Positions 1 through 10,000 of a stretch of DNA of 64,000 nt are shown one piece after another. The notes beneath the pieces were generated by a model, which worked only from the letters and a program-made list of their open reading frames with translations, ran no database searches and was not told the DNA's origin. The translations under genes were made by a program, and so were the position numbers. The first letter of the stretch is position 1. Each line of letters begins with the position of its first letter. The stretch is from Desmodesmus armatus (Eukaryota; Chlorophyta; Chlorophyceae; Sphaeropleales; Scenedesmaceae), in the NCBI GenBank assembly GCA_007449985.2, contig VIIQ02000336.1, forward strand, positions 1 through 64,000. Direction: 5' to 3'.

Positions 1-79
1 TTGCCAGAGCCCTTGAGGGGTAGCTTCTGTTGCTTGACTCCGCTCTTGTAACTTGCTTACCCTGAAAAAAAAAAAAAAA
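1..79 (+). mobile_element. LINE-B 3' tail, truncated by window edge
   Basis: The stretch matches the last bases of the LINE-B 3' UTR found complete at 21404-21977: the GAGCCCTTGAGGGGTAGC block, the TTGCTTGACTCCGCTC block and TGTAACTTGCTTACCC, followed by A residues at 65-79. The upstream part lies outside the window. Non-coding. Confidence 0.8.
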
Positions 80-231
80 TCATGTGTGAGGGTGGTGGTG
101 CCCCCTCAAAGGGTGGCGATTGTCAGGTTGCGCCATTCTCTTGCAAGAGCCAATGAGGGGTGGCAGTGGTTGCTTGACTCCGCTCATGTAACAAGGCTAC
201 CCTGGAAAAAAAAAATAAAAAAAAGAAAATA
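80..231 (+). mobile_element. SINE 3' end, 5'-truncated
   Basis: Shares the SINE tail seen in the full copies at 13207-13690 and 27702-28181 (GTGAGGGTGGTGGTGCCCCC, then TTGCTTGACTCCGCTCATG and AACAAG-CTACCC), ending in an interrupted A-rich tail at about 206-230. The tRNA-like head is missing, so this copy is promoterless. It abuts an antisense LINE fragment. Confidence 0.8.
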
Positions 232-654
232 AGCGGCCACCCACTGGTAGCTGCTACTGTCCACAGGCCCCATGGCTTGCGTTATGGGGTCCTGCAGGTC
301 ATCCTGCGCAGGGCTTTTGATCTGCAGCTGCTGCTGTAGCTGCTGTTGCCTCTGCATCGTGACCACTGCTGCTGCTGCTGCAGCGCGCTGCCGTGGGAGC
401 TCTCTCTCCGTGGTGGGTCCATCCACGGCGCATGGTATGCTGCCATGAGGGCAGCTTCGCTGAAGCGCTGCCTACCGCTGCTGTCCCCTTGGCTCCCACC
501 GATGTGCCGCCTTGCTGCATTTTCTGGAAGGAGCGCTCTGTGCTGCTTCCATCCCTGCAGGCCCTCCTGTAGCGCCTCAGCGCCCAGGCGGTTGCGCCCC
601 AGCCGCGGGCACATGCCACTCCCGGAACCCATCCCCCTGTGGTGCTGCGCGCAA
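232..654 (-). pseudogene. LINE-C ORF fragment, antisense
   Basis: Read on the minus strand, this encodes broken pieces matching the late part of the LINE ORFs, for example an AAYHAPWM-like block and SSSYQWVAAY. These correspond to AAYDAPWM and SDWVAAYRRAADK in the intact LINE-B ORF (19310-21403). The reading frame is shifted several times. About 60 bp at its left edge are repeated at 3490-3550, so two LINE-C copies overlap here. It is a dead fragment; no domain is complete. Confidence 0.7.
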
Positions 655-893
655 TTTTTTTTTTTTTTTTTTTTGCGTGGAAGGATCAGTTACATTGGGC
701 GGGACCAAGCAACCTGTGGTTCACTCCATAAAAAGGTCCAGTGGGAGGATGGGGCAACCTGTTGTGACACCCACCCCACGGCACCCCTGTGCAGGGGACA
801 CCATCGCAGGGCCGTGCAGACAGCTCCGTGAGAAGCAGCCCCGAAGGGCATCCAGGGCCTGACCGTGCGCCCAGATTCCAATTACACCACAGC
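655..893 (-). mobile_element. LINE-C 3' tail element, antisense
   Basis: Poly-T (about 656-674) is followed by the reverse complement of the LINE-C tail (GATCAGTTACATTGGGCGGG and onward), which also occurs at 2510-2894, 5228-5635 and 6461-6774. Orientation is set by the poly(A) side. 5'-truncated. Confidence 0.75.
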
Positions 894-1428
894 AATCCGT
901 GGATCTACTGTGGGCTACCACAGTCCATAATTGTCACAAGGTGACAATGCTCATGGGCTGGCCTAAACATACTCCAACACTCTACACACACCATCAAGCA
1001 ATCAAGCCATTAACACTGTACGATAACAACCGCCCTAATGGAGGGTTGTGCATCATCTCACGGTACTCTTGCACAAACAACTATCAGATGTCACCACATA
1101 TACCATTGAAAGTCAATGAGGATCCACACCAACATGTCAATGGGATCCACATCCATACACACAACACACACACATGTATGCACAAGTACAACACTTGATT
1201 ACTAGTCAATGGCTACATAGAAAACAGATTTCACACACAAACATACGCACATCACACAAGTTGCATTCCAATGCACACCCAAGGCTGAACAAGACGCCTT
1301 AGTGCATGCCCTATGGCATGCCTACATGACAACATCAAACACACACACACATACACACGTGCCAAGCAGGTGTGCATGCCTATAGGTCAACTGCACATCC
1401 AAATGCAAGCAATGTAACTGATCACTTC

Positions 1429-1459
<31 letters not shown>

Positions 1460-2509
1460 CAAGCACTACTGCAACGGCAAAGAGGCTACTACTCCATGCA
1501 TCAATCATGTATACAACCAAGCACAACATCACACACTTAAACATCTCCACCTTAGACTTGAAGTGTCTCCTAAGATCAATATCACCAATCAAGTCAAGCC
1601 ATGAAGTCCACAAGCCCACGCAAGTTAGGTCATGTCCTTTGTCCATATATCAACAATTCACCCCTTTCCATCACCCTCCGACCATTGCCATCAAACATGT
1701 CCACAAACGGGCGATGCATCCACCCTTGTTCCACCCCACCGGTCCATTCCCATTCCATCCGTGTCAGCCACCTCAATCACATCCTCCAGAACCCTCATGG
1801 AACCCAATCAAGGCATGCGATGTACCCGTCCTTCATTCAAAACCCATCATAGCCACCAGTCCCGACTTGATACTTCAACACCGGCAAACTCAACCTGGTC
1901 CCACCTCAAACCACTACCCCATAACCTGAAAACATACCCAGAATCACCCTAAGTGCGATATGAGTCCGGTGCATAATCCCTCACAGGCCTGCCGTGCTGA
2001 TTGCAACGGCTATCTCGCCATCCTCCTGAACAGTGAAGATGGACCCCCACTTGTTCCAGAAGGAGTCAAGGGACAGCACAGGCGAGGGACCTCGTAGCCA
2101 TGCCAGAGGCACTTCTCCCTTCAAATACGGCGCCTTGCAATGTATGCATGTGTACGTGTTGGTGGTCTGCTGCTTGTGTGAGAGTAATCTTGTGTGGCAT
2201 GCCCGTGTACCAACTCCAGTGCATGCAAGGTCACACATGCGTGTTGCTTGTTGTAGGGTGGTGTTGCATGGACTGTGTGTGTTGGCTCGAGTGCACGCTC
2301 GCCAGCTACATGCTGTAGAGATTTGGTGTGGCGCGGTGGACTGTTTGTGCCCGATTAGCTGTGTGCATGCGCGTGCATACAGACTTGTGCGTGTGTGTCT
2401 GTTTGACTTGCCTGCTGACTTCTGGCTTTTTGTGTGCCAATGAGTAGCTGTCTTTTGCCTGTGTGTCTCTAATGGCTTTCATGATTTGTGTGTGGTGGTG
2501 TTGTATCTT
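894..2509. other. Gene-poor spacer with CA/TG-rich DNA and a possible copia remnant
   Basis: No convincing gene. The left part has (CA)n stretches near 1148-1168 and 1333-1360; 2130-2500 is TG-rich. On the minus strand near 1540-1650, codons read GDIDLRRHFKSK-like, followed by an AAGGTGGAGATG purine stretch. This vaguely resembles the end of a Ty1/copia polyprotein beside a polypurine tract. The resemblance is weak and no LTR was identified. A tail-only LINE-C insertion lies at 1412-1454. Confidence 0.35.
1401..1465 (+). mobile_element. Tail-only LINE-C insertion with target-site duplication
   Basis: AAATGCAAGCA at 1401-1411 is repeated at 1455-1465. Between the copies lie only 17 nt of the LINE-C 3' end (ATGTAACTGATCACTTC) and a long A run. 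This is a target-primed insertion truncated almost to nothing. Confidence 0.85.
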
Positions 2510-2861
2510 GGCTCTGTAGGGTTGCAGCATGTGAGTGTCTTAGCACTGCTTTGACATATGGATGGTGAGTCATTAGACCGGTCCATGGGCCTTGCCATAT
2601 TGGGCAAAACATGGTCTGTGACCTGCCGCAGTTGGTCTACGGACGGCTGTGGTGTATAGAGGACACTGGGCGCACGGTCAGGCCATGGATGCCCTTCGGG
2701 GCTGCTTCTCACGGAGCTGTCTGCACGGCCCTGCGATGGTGTCCCCTGCACAAGGGGTGCCGTGGGGTGGGTGTCACAACAGGTTGCCCCATCCTCCCGC
2801 TGGATCTTTTTATGGAGTGAACCAAAGGTGCTTGGTCCCGCCCAATGTAACTGATCACTTC

Positions 2862-2894
<33 letters not shown>
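2510..2894 (+). mobile_element. LINE-C 3' tail element
   Basis: Contains GGTTGCAGCATGTGAGTG near the start, TGGATGGTGAGTCATTAGAC, TTCGGGGCTGCTTCTCACGG, and the terminal TTGGTCCCGCCCAATGTAAC-TGATCACTTCC before a poly(A) run at about 2864-2894. Near-identical copies lie at 5228-5635 and 6461-6774 and an inverted one at 655-893. It is either a 5'-truncated LINE-C or a short non-autonomous derivative. No conserved ORF crosses it. Confidence 0.75.
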
Positions 2895-2896
<2 letters not shown>

Positions 2897-3696
2897 GCCC
2901 GCTGCCTGATGCACCTGCAGCAACCCCCTGACTGCTCACACTACTGCTCTGTGAGTCACCAGTGCTGCTGCTGCTGCTGATGGTGGTGGTAGTGCTGTCA
3001 GTACTGTCCTGAAAAAAAAAAAAAAAAAAAAAAAAAAGTACTGTCCTGACTGCTGACACCTGACTGGTACCGTAGCAACTGCTGCGTACCACCCATAGGA
3101 CTCCAGCAGCAGTAGCCGCATGTGCGTCCACATCTGCTGCTTTGCCAGCGGCGGGGCCACACGCTGTCATCATCAAGCAGCAACACCCGGCTGCTGCTGA
3201 CTGGGACGACTGCTCCGGCTGCACCAGTTGCCATAGCTGTGCAAACCACTGCCATGCTGCAACTGCCACAGGGCACTCCACAAACAAGTGCGTGAGGGTC
3301 TCCAGCTGCGGCTGCTGCTGGCACTGCTGTGCAGGGCAGATGAACTGCGCTGGGTCCGTCCTGCCTGAAGACAGCATGCGCCTTGCACCCACCTTCACCC
3401 TGCATGCAACAACCGCCACCCAAACGCCCGCAGCGACCGTGGCAGCCTTTTTTTTTTTTTTTTTTTTTTTTGCAGCCGTTTGTGCCCTGCCTCCTGTAAG
3501 CAGCCACCCACTGGTAGCTGCTACTGTCCACAGGCCCCATGGCTTGCGTTATCTTTTTTTTTTTTTTTTTTTTTTTTGGCTTGCGTTATGGGTCCTGCAG
3601 GTCGTCATGCGCAGGGCTGGATCTGCAGCTGCTGCTGCAGCTGCTGCGCGCAATGGTGCTGCAGCAGCGCTGTGTGGCCACTTTGGGCTTGAACTG
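2895..3696 (-). pseudogene. LINE-C C-terminal ORF fragment, antisense, with three homopolymer insertions
   Basis: Minus-strand translation recovers the LINE C-terminus: an ICPAQQC pair of cysteines, then LTHLFVECPVAVAAW (a CCHC-type knuckle), then LLLDDDSVW and GVLWVVRSS, all matched in LINE-A and LINE-B. Three homopolymer insertions break the frame at 3013-3037 (A25), 3448-3471 (T24) and 3553-3577 (C plus T24), each flanked by direct repeats (AGTACTGTCCTGA, GCAGCC, GGCTTGCGTTAT). Unlike LINE-A and B, the zinc knuckle here is compact. Confidence 0.8.
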
Positions 3697-4119
3697 CAGC
3701 ACGCCCACCGGCAGCAGGAGGCAGCGGCGGCAGAATGTGTCTGTTGCAGCCCACAGCAGCGTCTTACGCCTTGGTGATAGTTGGTAGAAGACTTAGGAGG
3801 CAGCAGGAGGCGACTGGTCCGCCACAGCAGCGACTTGATAGTTGGCATGGTTAGTAGTTGGGTTAGTGCTGGTGGCTTTGATAGTAGCAGACTTAGACGT
3901 CAAAAGCAGGTGCATGGTTGAGCCCTGGTTCTGCTTCGTGCAGGATGCGCTGCACAAGCGCCGCTCACATAATCATGTGGTGAGGGTGGTGGTGCCCCCT
4001 CAAAGGGTGGCGATTGTCAGGTTGCGCCATTCTCCTGCAAGAGCCAATGAGGGGTGGCAGTGGTTGCATGACTCCGCTCATGTAACAAGCCTACCCTAAA
4101 AAAAAAAAAAAAAAAAAAA
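3697..4119 (+). mobile_element. SINE, 5'-truncated (no tRNA-like head)
   Basis: Starts inside the SINE at the CCCACCGGCAGCAGG block, runs through the body (CTTGATAGTTGGCATGG, GTAGTTGGGTTAGTGCTGG) and the LINE-like tail, and ends with poly(A) at about 4098-4119. The A and B boxes are missing. It abuts the antisense LINE-C fragment. Confidence 0.85.
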
Positions 4120-4216
4120 CTGCAGCAACCCCACAGCGATCCCCAACCCCACACACTAGGGTCCACCTTTATGTCCCCATGCACCCACCAGGAACACTGG
4201 CGATCTTGGTGGTTGC

Positions 4217-4356
4217 TTTTTTTTTTTTTTTTTTTTTTTTTTTCAGGGTAGGCTTGTTACATGAGCGGAGTCAAGCAACCACTGCCACCCTCATTGGCTC
4301 TTGCAGGAGAATGGCGCAACCTGACAATCGCCACCCTTGAGGGGGCACCACCACCC
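4217..4356 (-). mobile_element. SINE 3' tail, antisense
   Basis: Poly-T at 4217-4243 is followed by the reverse complement of the SINE tail (CAGGGTAGGCTTGTTACATG and onward) to about 4356. 5'-truncated to roughly 115 nt plus tail. The 100 bp before it (4120-4216) are unassigned. Confidence 0.8.
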
Positions 4357-4798
4357 TCACCTTTGTGCGCTTCTGTGTGGCCCGGCAGCTGGCTTTCCTG
4401 CCGGCTACCCAGTTGACAGGGCTGTTGTGGGCTCAGCATTTGGCGGCTTCTGGCACTGTGCAAGCCAGCACGGCCAGCCGTACTTCAGTGCGGTCAACAC
4501 AGTGCATGATATGCTCGGCTGCCCCGCCCTTGTGCGGACAAACCATGCTGACGTCATTTCGCAGGGGTGGGAGGGGAGCAGCAGGTGCATGGTCGGGTCC
4601 TGGTGTCTGCTTTTTGGCAGGCTGCACTGCGACGTGCCGCCCGTGAGCATGTGGTGGGGGTGTCGGCTTGCGCCCCACAGGGTGGTGCCTGCCAGGTTGC
4701 GCCATCCTCTTGCCTGAGCTTGAGGGGTGGCTTCTGTGCTTGACTTCGCTCCTGTAACTTGCTCACTCCCAGACACACACACACACAAAAAAAAAAGG
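4357..4798 (+). mobile_element. LINE-A tail with unassigned upstream segment
   Basis: From about 4583 the sequence is the LINE-A 3' end (GGTGCATGGTCGGGTCCTGG, then TTGCCTGAGC and CTGTAACTTGCTCACTCCC), finishing in an (AC)n stretch and A10. The 4357-4582 part matches no other copy here. Its minus strand encodes a Cys/His-rich snippet (MVCPHKGG, then AEHIMHC) that could be an RT-associated zinc knuckle. The AC-rich tail is unusual among the copies in this window. Confidence 0.6.
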
Positions 4799-5227
4799 AT
4801 GGATGCAGCACCTGCGACACGTCCACCACACAGCAGGGCACCCACTGAAGGTTCTGAGGGGCTGGCATGCCCGCGTCAGATGCCTCCAGCCTGCCATCCT
4901 GCTGCACCCTAAAAACCTGACCCCCCCATCCCCTTCCTGTTGCACCCACTGCTGCTGCATGTCTGTCTGCCATGGGCCTGCGCTGCCCTCCTGCAGCGTG
5001 TGCTGCCACGGCGGCGGCAGCACCACTCCGTCCTGAGCCGGCTGCCCCGTCAGCAGCTGCTGCACCTGACCCAGTGTGGTACCTGCACCCCTGTTGAGAG
5101 GTGGAGGCAGGCTGCCTGCTGCAGACAGCATGACCCCGTCGGTGCTGCTGCCCACGCTGTGATTGCCCACCAGCAGCTCCAGCCGCAGCTGCTGAAAGCT
5201 CATAGCATCATGCTGAACATGCCTGTG
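4799..5227 (-). pseudogene. LINE-C ORF fragment, antisense
   Basis: Minus-strand reading gives LELLVGNHSVGS, GAGTTLGQVQQLL and GVVLPPPWQH, then VPCCVVDVSQV. These are the counterparts of LEPVLGNHSVAS, TTLGQVAER, GLVLPSAWQQ and APCCVVFAPL in LINE-A. It is continuous with 5636-6460 once the 408-bp insertion at 5228-5635 is removed. Region: post-RT, pre-knuckle part of the protein. Confidence 0.8.
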
Positions 5228-5635
5228 CCAAGATACAACAAGATATAGGGTTGCAGCATGTGAGTGTCCTAGCACTGCTTTTGACATGTGGATGGTGAGT
5301 CATTAGACCGGTCCATGGCCTTGCCATATTGGGGCAAACATGGACTGTGACCTGCCGCAGTTGCTCTACGGACGGCTGTGGTGTATAGGGGACACTGGGC
5401 GCACGGTCAGGCCCTGGATGCCCTTCGGGGCTGCTTCTCACGGAGCTGTCTGCACGGCCCTGCGATGGTGTCCCCTGCACAAGGGGTGCCGTGGTGGGTG
5501 TTTTTTTTTTTTTTTTTGGGGTGGGTGTCACAACAGGTTGCCCCATCCTCCCGCTGGATCTTTTTATGGAGTGAACCACCGGTGCTTGGTCCCGCCCAAT
5601 GTAACTGATCACTTCCAAAAAAAAAAAAAAAAAAA
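5228..5635 (+). mobile_element. LINE-C tail element inserted in LINE-C, with TSD
   Basis: TGAACATGCCTGTG occurs at 5214-5227 and again at 5636-5649, a 14-bp target-site duplication. The insert ends in TGATCACTTCC and A19 and carries the full LINE-C tail. Inside it, at about 5502-5519, a T-run is itself flanked by GGTGGGTGT repeats, so a second, younger tail-only insertion is nested here. Confidence 0.88.
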
Positions 5636-6460
5636 TGAACATGCCTGTGGATGCCCACCCGCTGGAAGGCCTCCACGTACGCTGCGTGGCGCTGCCGAAG
5701 CCTACCTTCCCTGACTGCTGCCTGCAGCGGCGCCTTCGACTGCTGCACCAGCACCGCCTCCCCTAGGCCTGGCAGTGCATGGCGCAGGTTAGCCTTCATG
5801 AAGAGCTTCCAGGCTGCCCGACGGGGATGCAGCAGCGCTGCTGCTGTGCGTGCCTGCATCGCTGCTGCATGCGCCCTGGCATCCACCTGTCCTGACCCTC
5901 CCATGGCGACTGACAGGCTGGCCACAGCTGCAGGAGGGCTCTCGTTCCACTGCTTGATGTGAGCCTCCCGAGCGCAGCCCTGCCCCATCACAAAGGCTGT
6001 CATGCGACGATGAATCCTGGCCATGAGGTCGGCTGGCACCGGCACAAACTGCGCGTGGTAGGTGAGGCAGGAGGCCATGACCTGCCGTGCCACTGCACAG
6101 CGCCCCACATACGTGAGATCCTGCCGCGCCCATTGCCGCACTCTTTTTTTTTTTTTTTTTTTTTTTTCAGGGCCGCACTCGCCACGAGATGGTCTGCAAC
6201 CGCTGTGTGAACAACGCTGCTGCATGCTGTTCCGCCCCTGCTGCTGACAACAGAATCCCTAGATGCCTGATGGGGTGCTGCGCTGTGTCGGGGAATGGGA
6301 TGCCGGTGCCTGGGTCAACACCCACAAACGGCTGCTGTACACCCACCTCCATCCCCTGACATTTGCCAACGTTCAGCTGCATGCTGCATGCAGCAGGGTG
6401 CAACCGACCCGTCTGGCATCAAAATGCTGTCTTCCTCCCCTGCTGCCTGAAGAGCCCTAC
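5636..6460 (-). pseudogene. LINE-C reverse transcriptase-distal fragment, antisense
   Basis: Minus-strand codons give LNVGKCQGMEVG (RT motif D), IRHLGILLS (motif E), then VRQWARQDLTYVGRCAVARQ, YHAQFVPVPADL and AAAMQARTAAALLHP, each with a clear LINE-A counterpart. RT motifs A-C are missing upstream, where another LINE-C tail (6461-6774) abuts. A poly-T plus CAGG insertion at 6144-6171 is flanked by GCCGCACTC and breaks the frame. Confidence 0.85.
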
Positions 6461-6774
6461 ACGTGGATGGTGAGTCATTAGACCGGTCCATATTGGGCAA
6501 ACATGGACTGTGACCTGCCGCAGTTGCTCTACGGACGGCTGTGGTGTATAGAGGACACTGGGCGCACGGTCAGGCCCTGGATGCCCTTCGGGGCTGCTTC
6601 TCACGGAGCTGTCTGCACGGCCCTGCGATGGTGTCTCCTGCACAAGGGGTGCCGTGGGGTGGGTGTCACAACAGGTTGCCCCATCCTCCCGCTGGATCTT
6701 TTTATGGAGTGAACCACCGGTTGCTTGGTCCCGCCCAATGTAACTGATCACTTCAAAAAAAAAAAAAAAAAAAA
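6461..6774 (+). mobile_element. LINE-C 3' tail element
   Basis: Third direct copy of the LINE-C tail (GGATGGTGAGTCATTAGACC to TGATCACTTC) with a 21-nt A tail. It lies between the broken LINE-C ORF and the first 147-bp satellite block. Confidence 0.8.
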
Positions 6775-7001
6775 AGCGATGGTGGTACGCAAAAATCATC
6801 TGGTTGGCTCTGATGAAAGACCAAAATATGTTCTTCAAGTGTACCAACATGCACCCCAATTGAGTCAGTGTGCGGCGCGTAGCGTTGGGTTGAGGGCGGC
6901 GGGTGCCGCGTGATGGTGCGCAGCGATGGTGGTGCGCAAAAAACATCTAGTTGGCTCTGATGAAAGACCAAGATATGTTCTTCAAGCATACCAACATGCA
7001 C
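6775..7001 (+). repeat. 147-bp satellite, block 1 (left flank of LINE-A)
   Basis: About one and a half units of the tandem repeat whose unit runs GCGATGGTGGT, GCGCAAAAATCATCTGG, TTGGCTCTGATGAAAGACC, TATGTTCTTCAAGCGTACC, AACATGCACCCCAATTGAG and GCGTAGCGTTGGGTTGAGGG. LINE-A is inserted within the array: ATGCAC at 6996-7001 recurs at 12850-12855, where the satellite resumes. Confidence 0.9.
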
Positions 7002-10000
7002 AGGCTGTTCCCCAGCGATCACCGCCGAGTGCTGGCTTGCCTGCAGCCGCCTGGGACCCCCGAGCAGGGCAAGGGGCGGTGGCGCTTCCCCAACCACATG
7101 CTGGGGGTGGAGGCCTTCAGGGAACCGTACCGTCGCCAGCTGCAGGATGCGATAGCAGCACTGGAACAGCGCAGCCCGCGTCTTGACCCAGCAGAGGAAT
7201 GGGAGCTGATCAAGAAGCTGGCTCAGAGTCTCTGCCAGCAGCTTGAGCAGCAGCTGAACAGGCAACAGAATCAGGAGCGCCAGCGTCTCTGGCAGCAGAT
7301 CGCTGCAGCACGCAACATCAGCCGCGCACTGGGGGATGCACAGGGGGTACGGGACCAGTTAGCCGCAGAGAAGGCCTTCACCGCCTTCGAGGCTGCTCAA
7401 TTGGAGCAGGAAGCAGCCGCTACAGAGCCGCTCTGGGAGGTATACGGGGAGCAGTCCACCTTCTTGTTCCACCAGGGGGGCAGGGCTGCCCAGGAGCCTC
7501 AAGCAATAGCTGAGGTGCAGCGGCCTGACGGGGTGACAGTAGCAGCGCAGGGAAGGGATGGGATAGCAGCAGTGGGGGAGCTGCTGGCAGACTTCTACGA
7601 TCCCGCCAAGGGTGGCTTGTTCTCATGCCACCCCACGGATCGGCAGCAGCAGGACCTCCTGCTGGCAGCCATTGATAGGAAGAAAAAAAAAACCAAAAAA
7701 AATTGATAGGAAACTAGACGAGGAGCAGCAGCAGCAGTGCAGTGGGGAAGGGGAGGAGGGCACCCTGACAGGGCAGGAGGCGCACGCAGCTCTGGCCAGC
7801 CTGCCACGGGGTAAGGCTCCAGGCAGTGACGGACTCACCTATGAGTTCTATACTGCCATGTGGGAGGTGGTAGGGGACCACCTCATAGCAGCTTTCAACT
7901 TTAGCTTCCAGCAGCCGGAGCTTAGACTGTCAGAGACGCAGCGGCTGGGCCTGATCACCCTCATCTACAAGGGGGGTGGCAAGCCCAGGGCAGACCCAGC
8001 CAGCTACAGGCCCATCACCCTCCTCAACTGCGATCTCAAGATCGTGGCCAAGGTGCTGGTGCACAGGTTGGGACCAGCCTGCGCCAGCGTCATAGACCCC
8101 ACACAGACCGCCTTCGTCCCAGGGCGGGACATTGCAGACAATGTGCTGCACCACCTGGAGGAAATCGACTTCCTCCAGGAGGTGCAGCGGCCGGGCTGCA
8201 TTGTCTTTTTGGACTTCGAGAAGGCGTATGACCGCCTCAACAGGGGGTGGTTGCTGCGCTGCATGGAGGCCATGCAGTTCCCTGAGAGCAGCAGGCGCTG
8301 GGTGCGCTTGCTGCTGGAGGGCACCATGGGTCAGATCATCTTCAACGGCGGTCACAGCAGCAGGGCGTTTGACATCCCCTCCGGCTGTGCACAGGGCAGC
8401 CCTCTCAGCCCGCTGCTGTACGTCATAGCAGCGCAGCCGTTAGCAGCCAGGTGCAGACAGCTACAGCGGGAGGGTGGGATCACCAGCATCGACATGCCGG
8501 GCGACCAGGGCCCCGCCCCCTGCTGCCACCAGCATGCAGACGACACCACCCTGCATGCGGCCTCACCGGCGGACGTGGGCACCCTGCTGCAGCAGGCCGT
8601 GGAGCCGTTCTGTGCAGCCAGCGCAGCAAAGCTCAACGTCGACAAGAGCCAGGGTATGGGGCTGGGACCTCACAGCAGCATGCAGGGTTTAGATGCAGCG
8701 ACGGGTATAGTGTTTGTGAACACGAGGGATGCCCCCATCAGGCACCTGGGCATACTGTTGTCTGTCGAGGGTGCGACACGCTTTGCAGAACAGCTTTTTG
8801 AGCAGCGGCTGCGCAACATTGGGCACAGGGCACGCACCTGGAGCAGGTATGACCTCTCACTGCTGGGCAGGTGTGAGGTAGCCAGGCAGGTGCTGGCCTC
8901 CTGTTTGGTGTACCATGCGCAGTTTGTGCCAGTACCTGAGCGCATCATGCGCCTCATCCAGCGCCGCATCTCAGCCTTTGTTCTGGGGCTGGGGTGCATC
9001 CGCAACACAGACAACAGGCAGCTGCGGTGGCGCCCAGCTCAGCAGGTGGCCAGCCTGCAGGCCAAGCAGGGGGGCATAGCCAGCGTCGATGTGCAGGCAC
9101 ATGTGACAGCCATGCAGGGGAAGGTGATGGCAGCACTGCTGCACCCCCACAAGCAAGCATGGAAGCAGTTCATGCGGGCCAACTTGGAGCGTGCAGGGGT
9201 GGGGGTGCGGGTGCTGCTACAGCAGCACTCCTCGGGGCAAGGAGCAGCAGCAATACGGCGGCGCCTCAACCCAAGGCACGCAGCGCACGTCGCCGCGTTC
9301 CAGTCGCTGGGGCTGCACAGGCGCGTCGCCCACGGCGACATGACGCTGGATCAGATCAAACTGGAGCCAGTGCTGGGAAACCACAGCGTGGCCAGCGCCG
9401 TCACGGGTGTGCTGTTCAGCTCTGCCCGCGAACTGCCCAGCAGTGTGCAGCCTCGCTCGGCAGACACAACCCTTGGGCAGGTGGCAGAGCGAGGCCTGTC
9501 CTTTCAGCCAGCGGTGGATGGCCTCGTGCTGCCGTCGGCATGGCAGCAGGCTCTCCAGCCGCCTGCAGATCAGCAGCAGCAGCAGCGGCAGCCGTCGCTG
9601 CAGCAGCAGTCACAGTGGGAAGTGGACTCAGGGGACAGGTGGGTGTGGCAGAGGATGGAGGACCGGGAGCAGTGGTACCGGGTGCAGCCAGATGGCAGCC
9701 TCCGCTGCCTCAACACAGATCCTGACGTGCCGCAGGGTGTGGTGTTCGCTCCTTGCTGCGTGGTGTTCGCTCCACTGGGCGGCCCTCGCAGGCAGCACAG
9801 GCAGCAGCAGCAGTCAGAGGCCACACAGCGGGAGCCCCTTGAGGCCTACTACCTGGTGGGGCGGTGGCCTGAGGTCCAGATTGACCCTAACGTGTGGGGT
9901 TTTGGGCCAGACACGGGGGTAGTGCAGTATTCAGTTAGAGACGTCACACGCAGGCTGGTGCAGCTCAAATGCAGGTCGCAGCCTGGATGGGTGCTGGACA

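Noticed and set aside
1372..1929. 185-codon plus-strand frame
   Set aside because: It runs through the poly(A) insert as poly-Lys and has no recognisable domain.
299..3777. Ala/Gln/Cys-rich open frames on the plus strand over the LINE-C fragments
   Set aside because: They are the complement of CAG-rich LINE coding sequence and have no homology among themselves.
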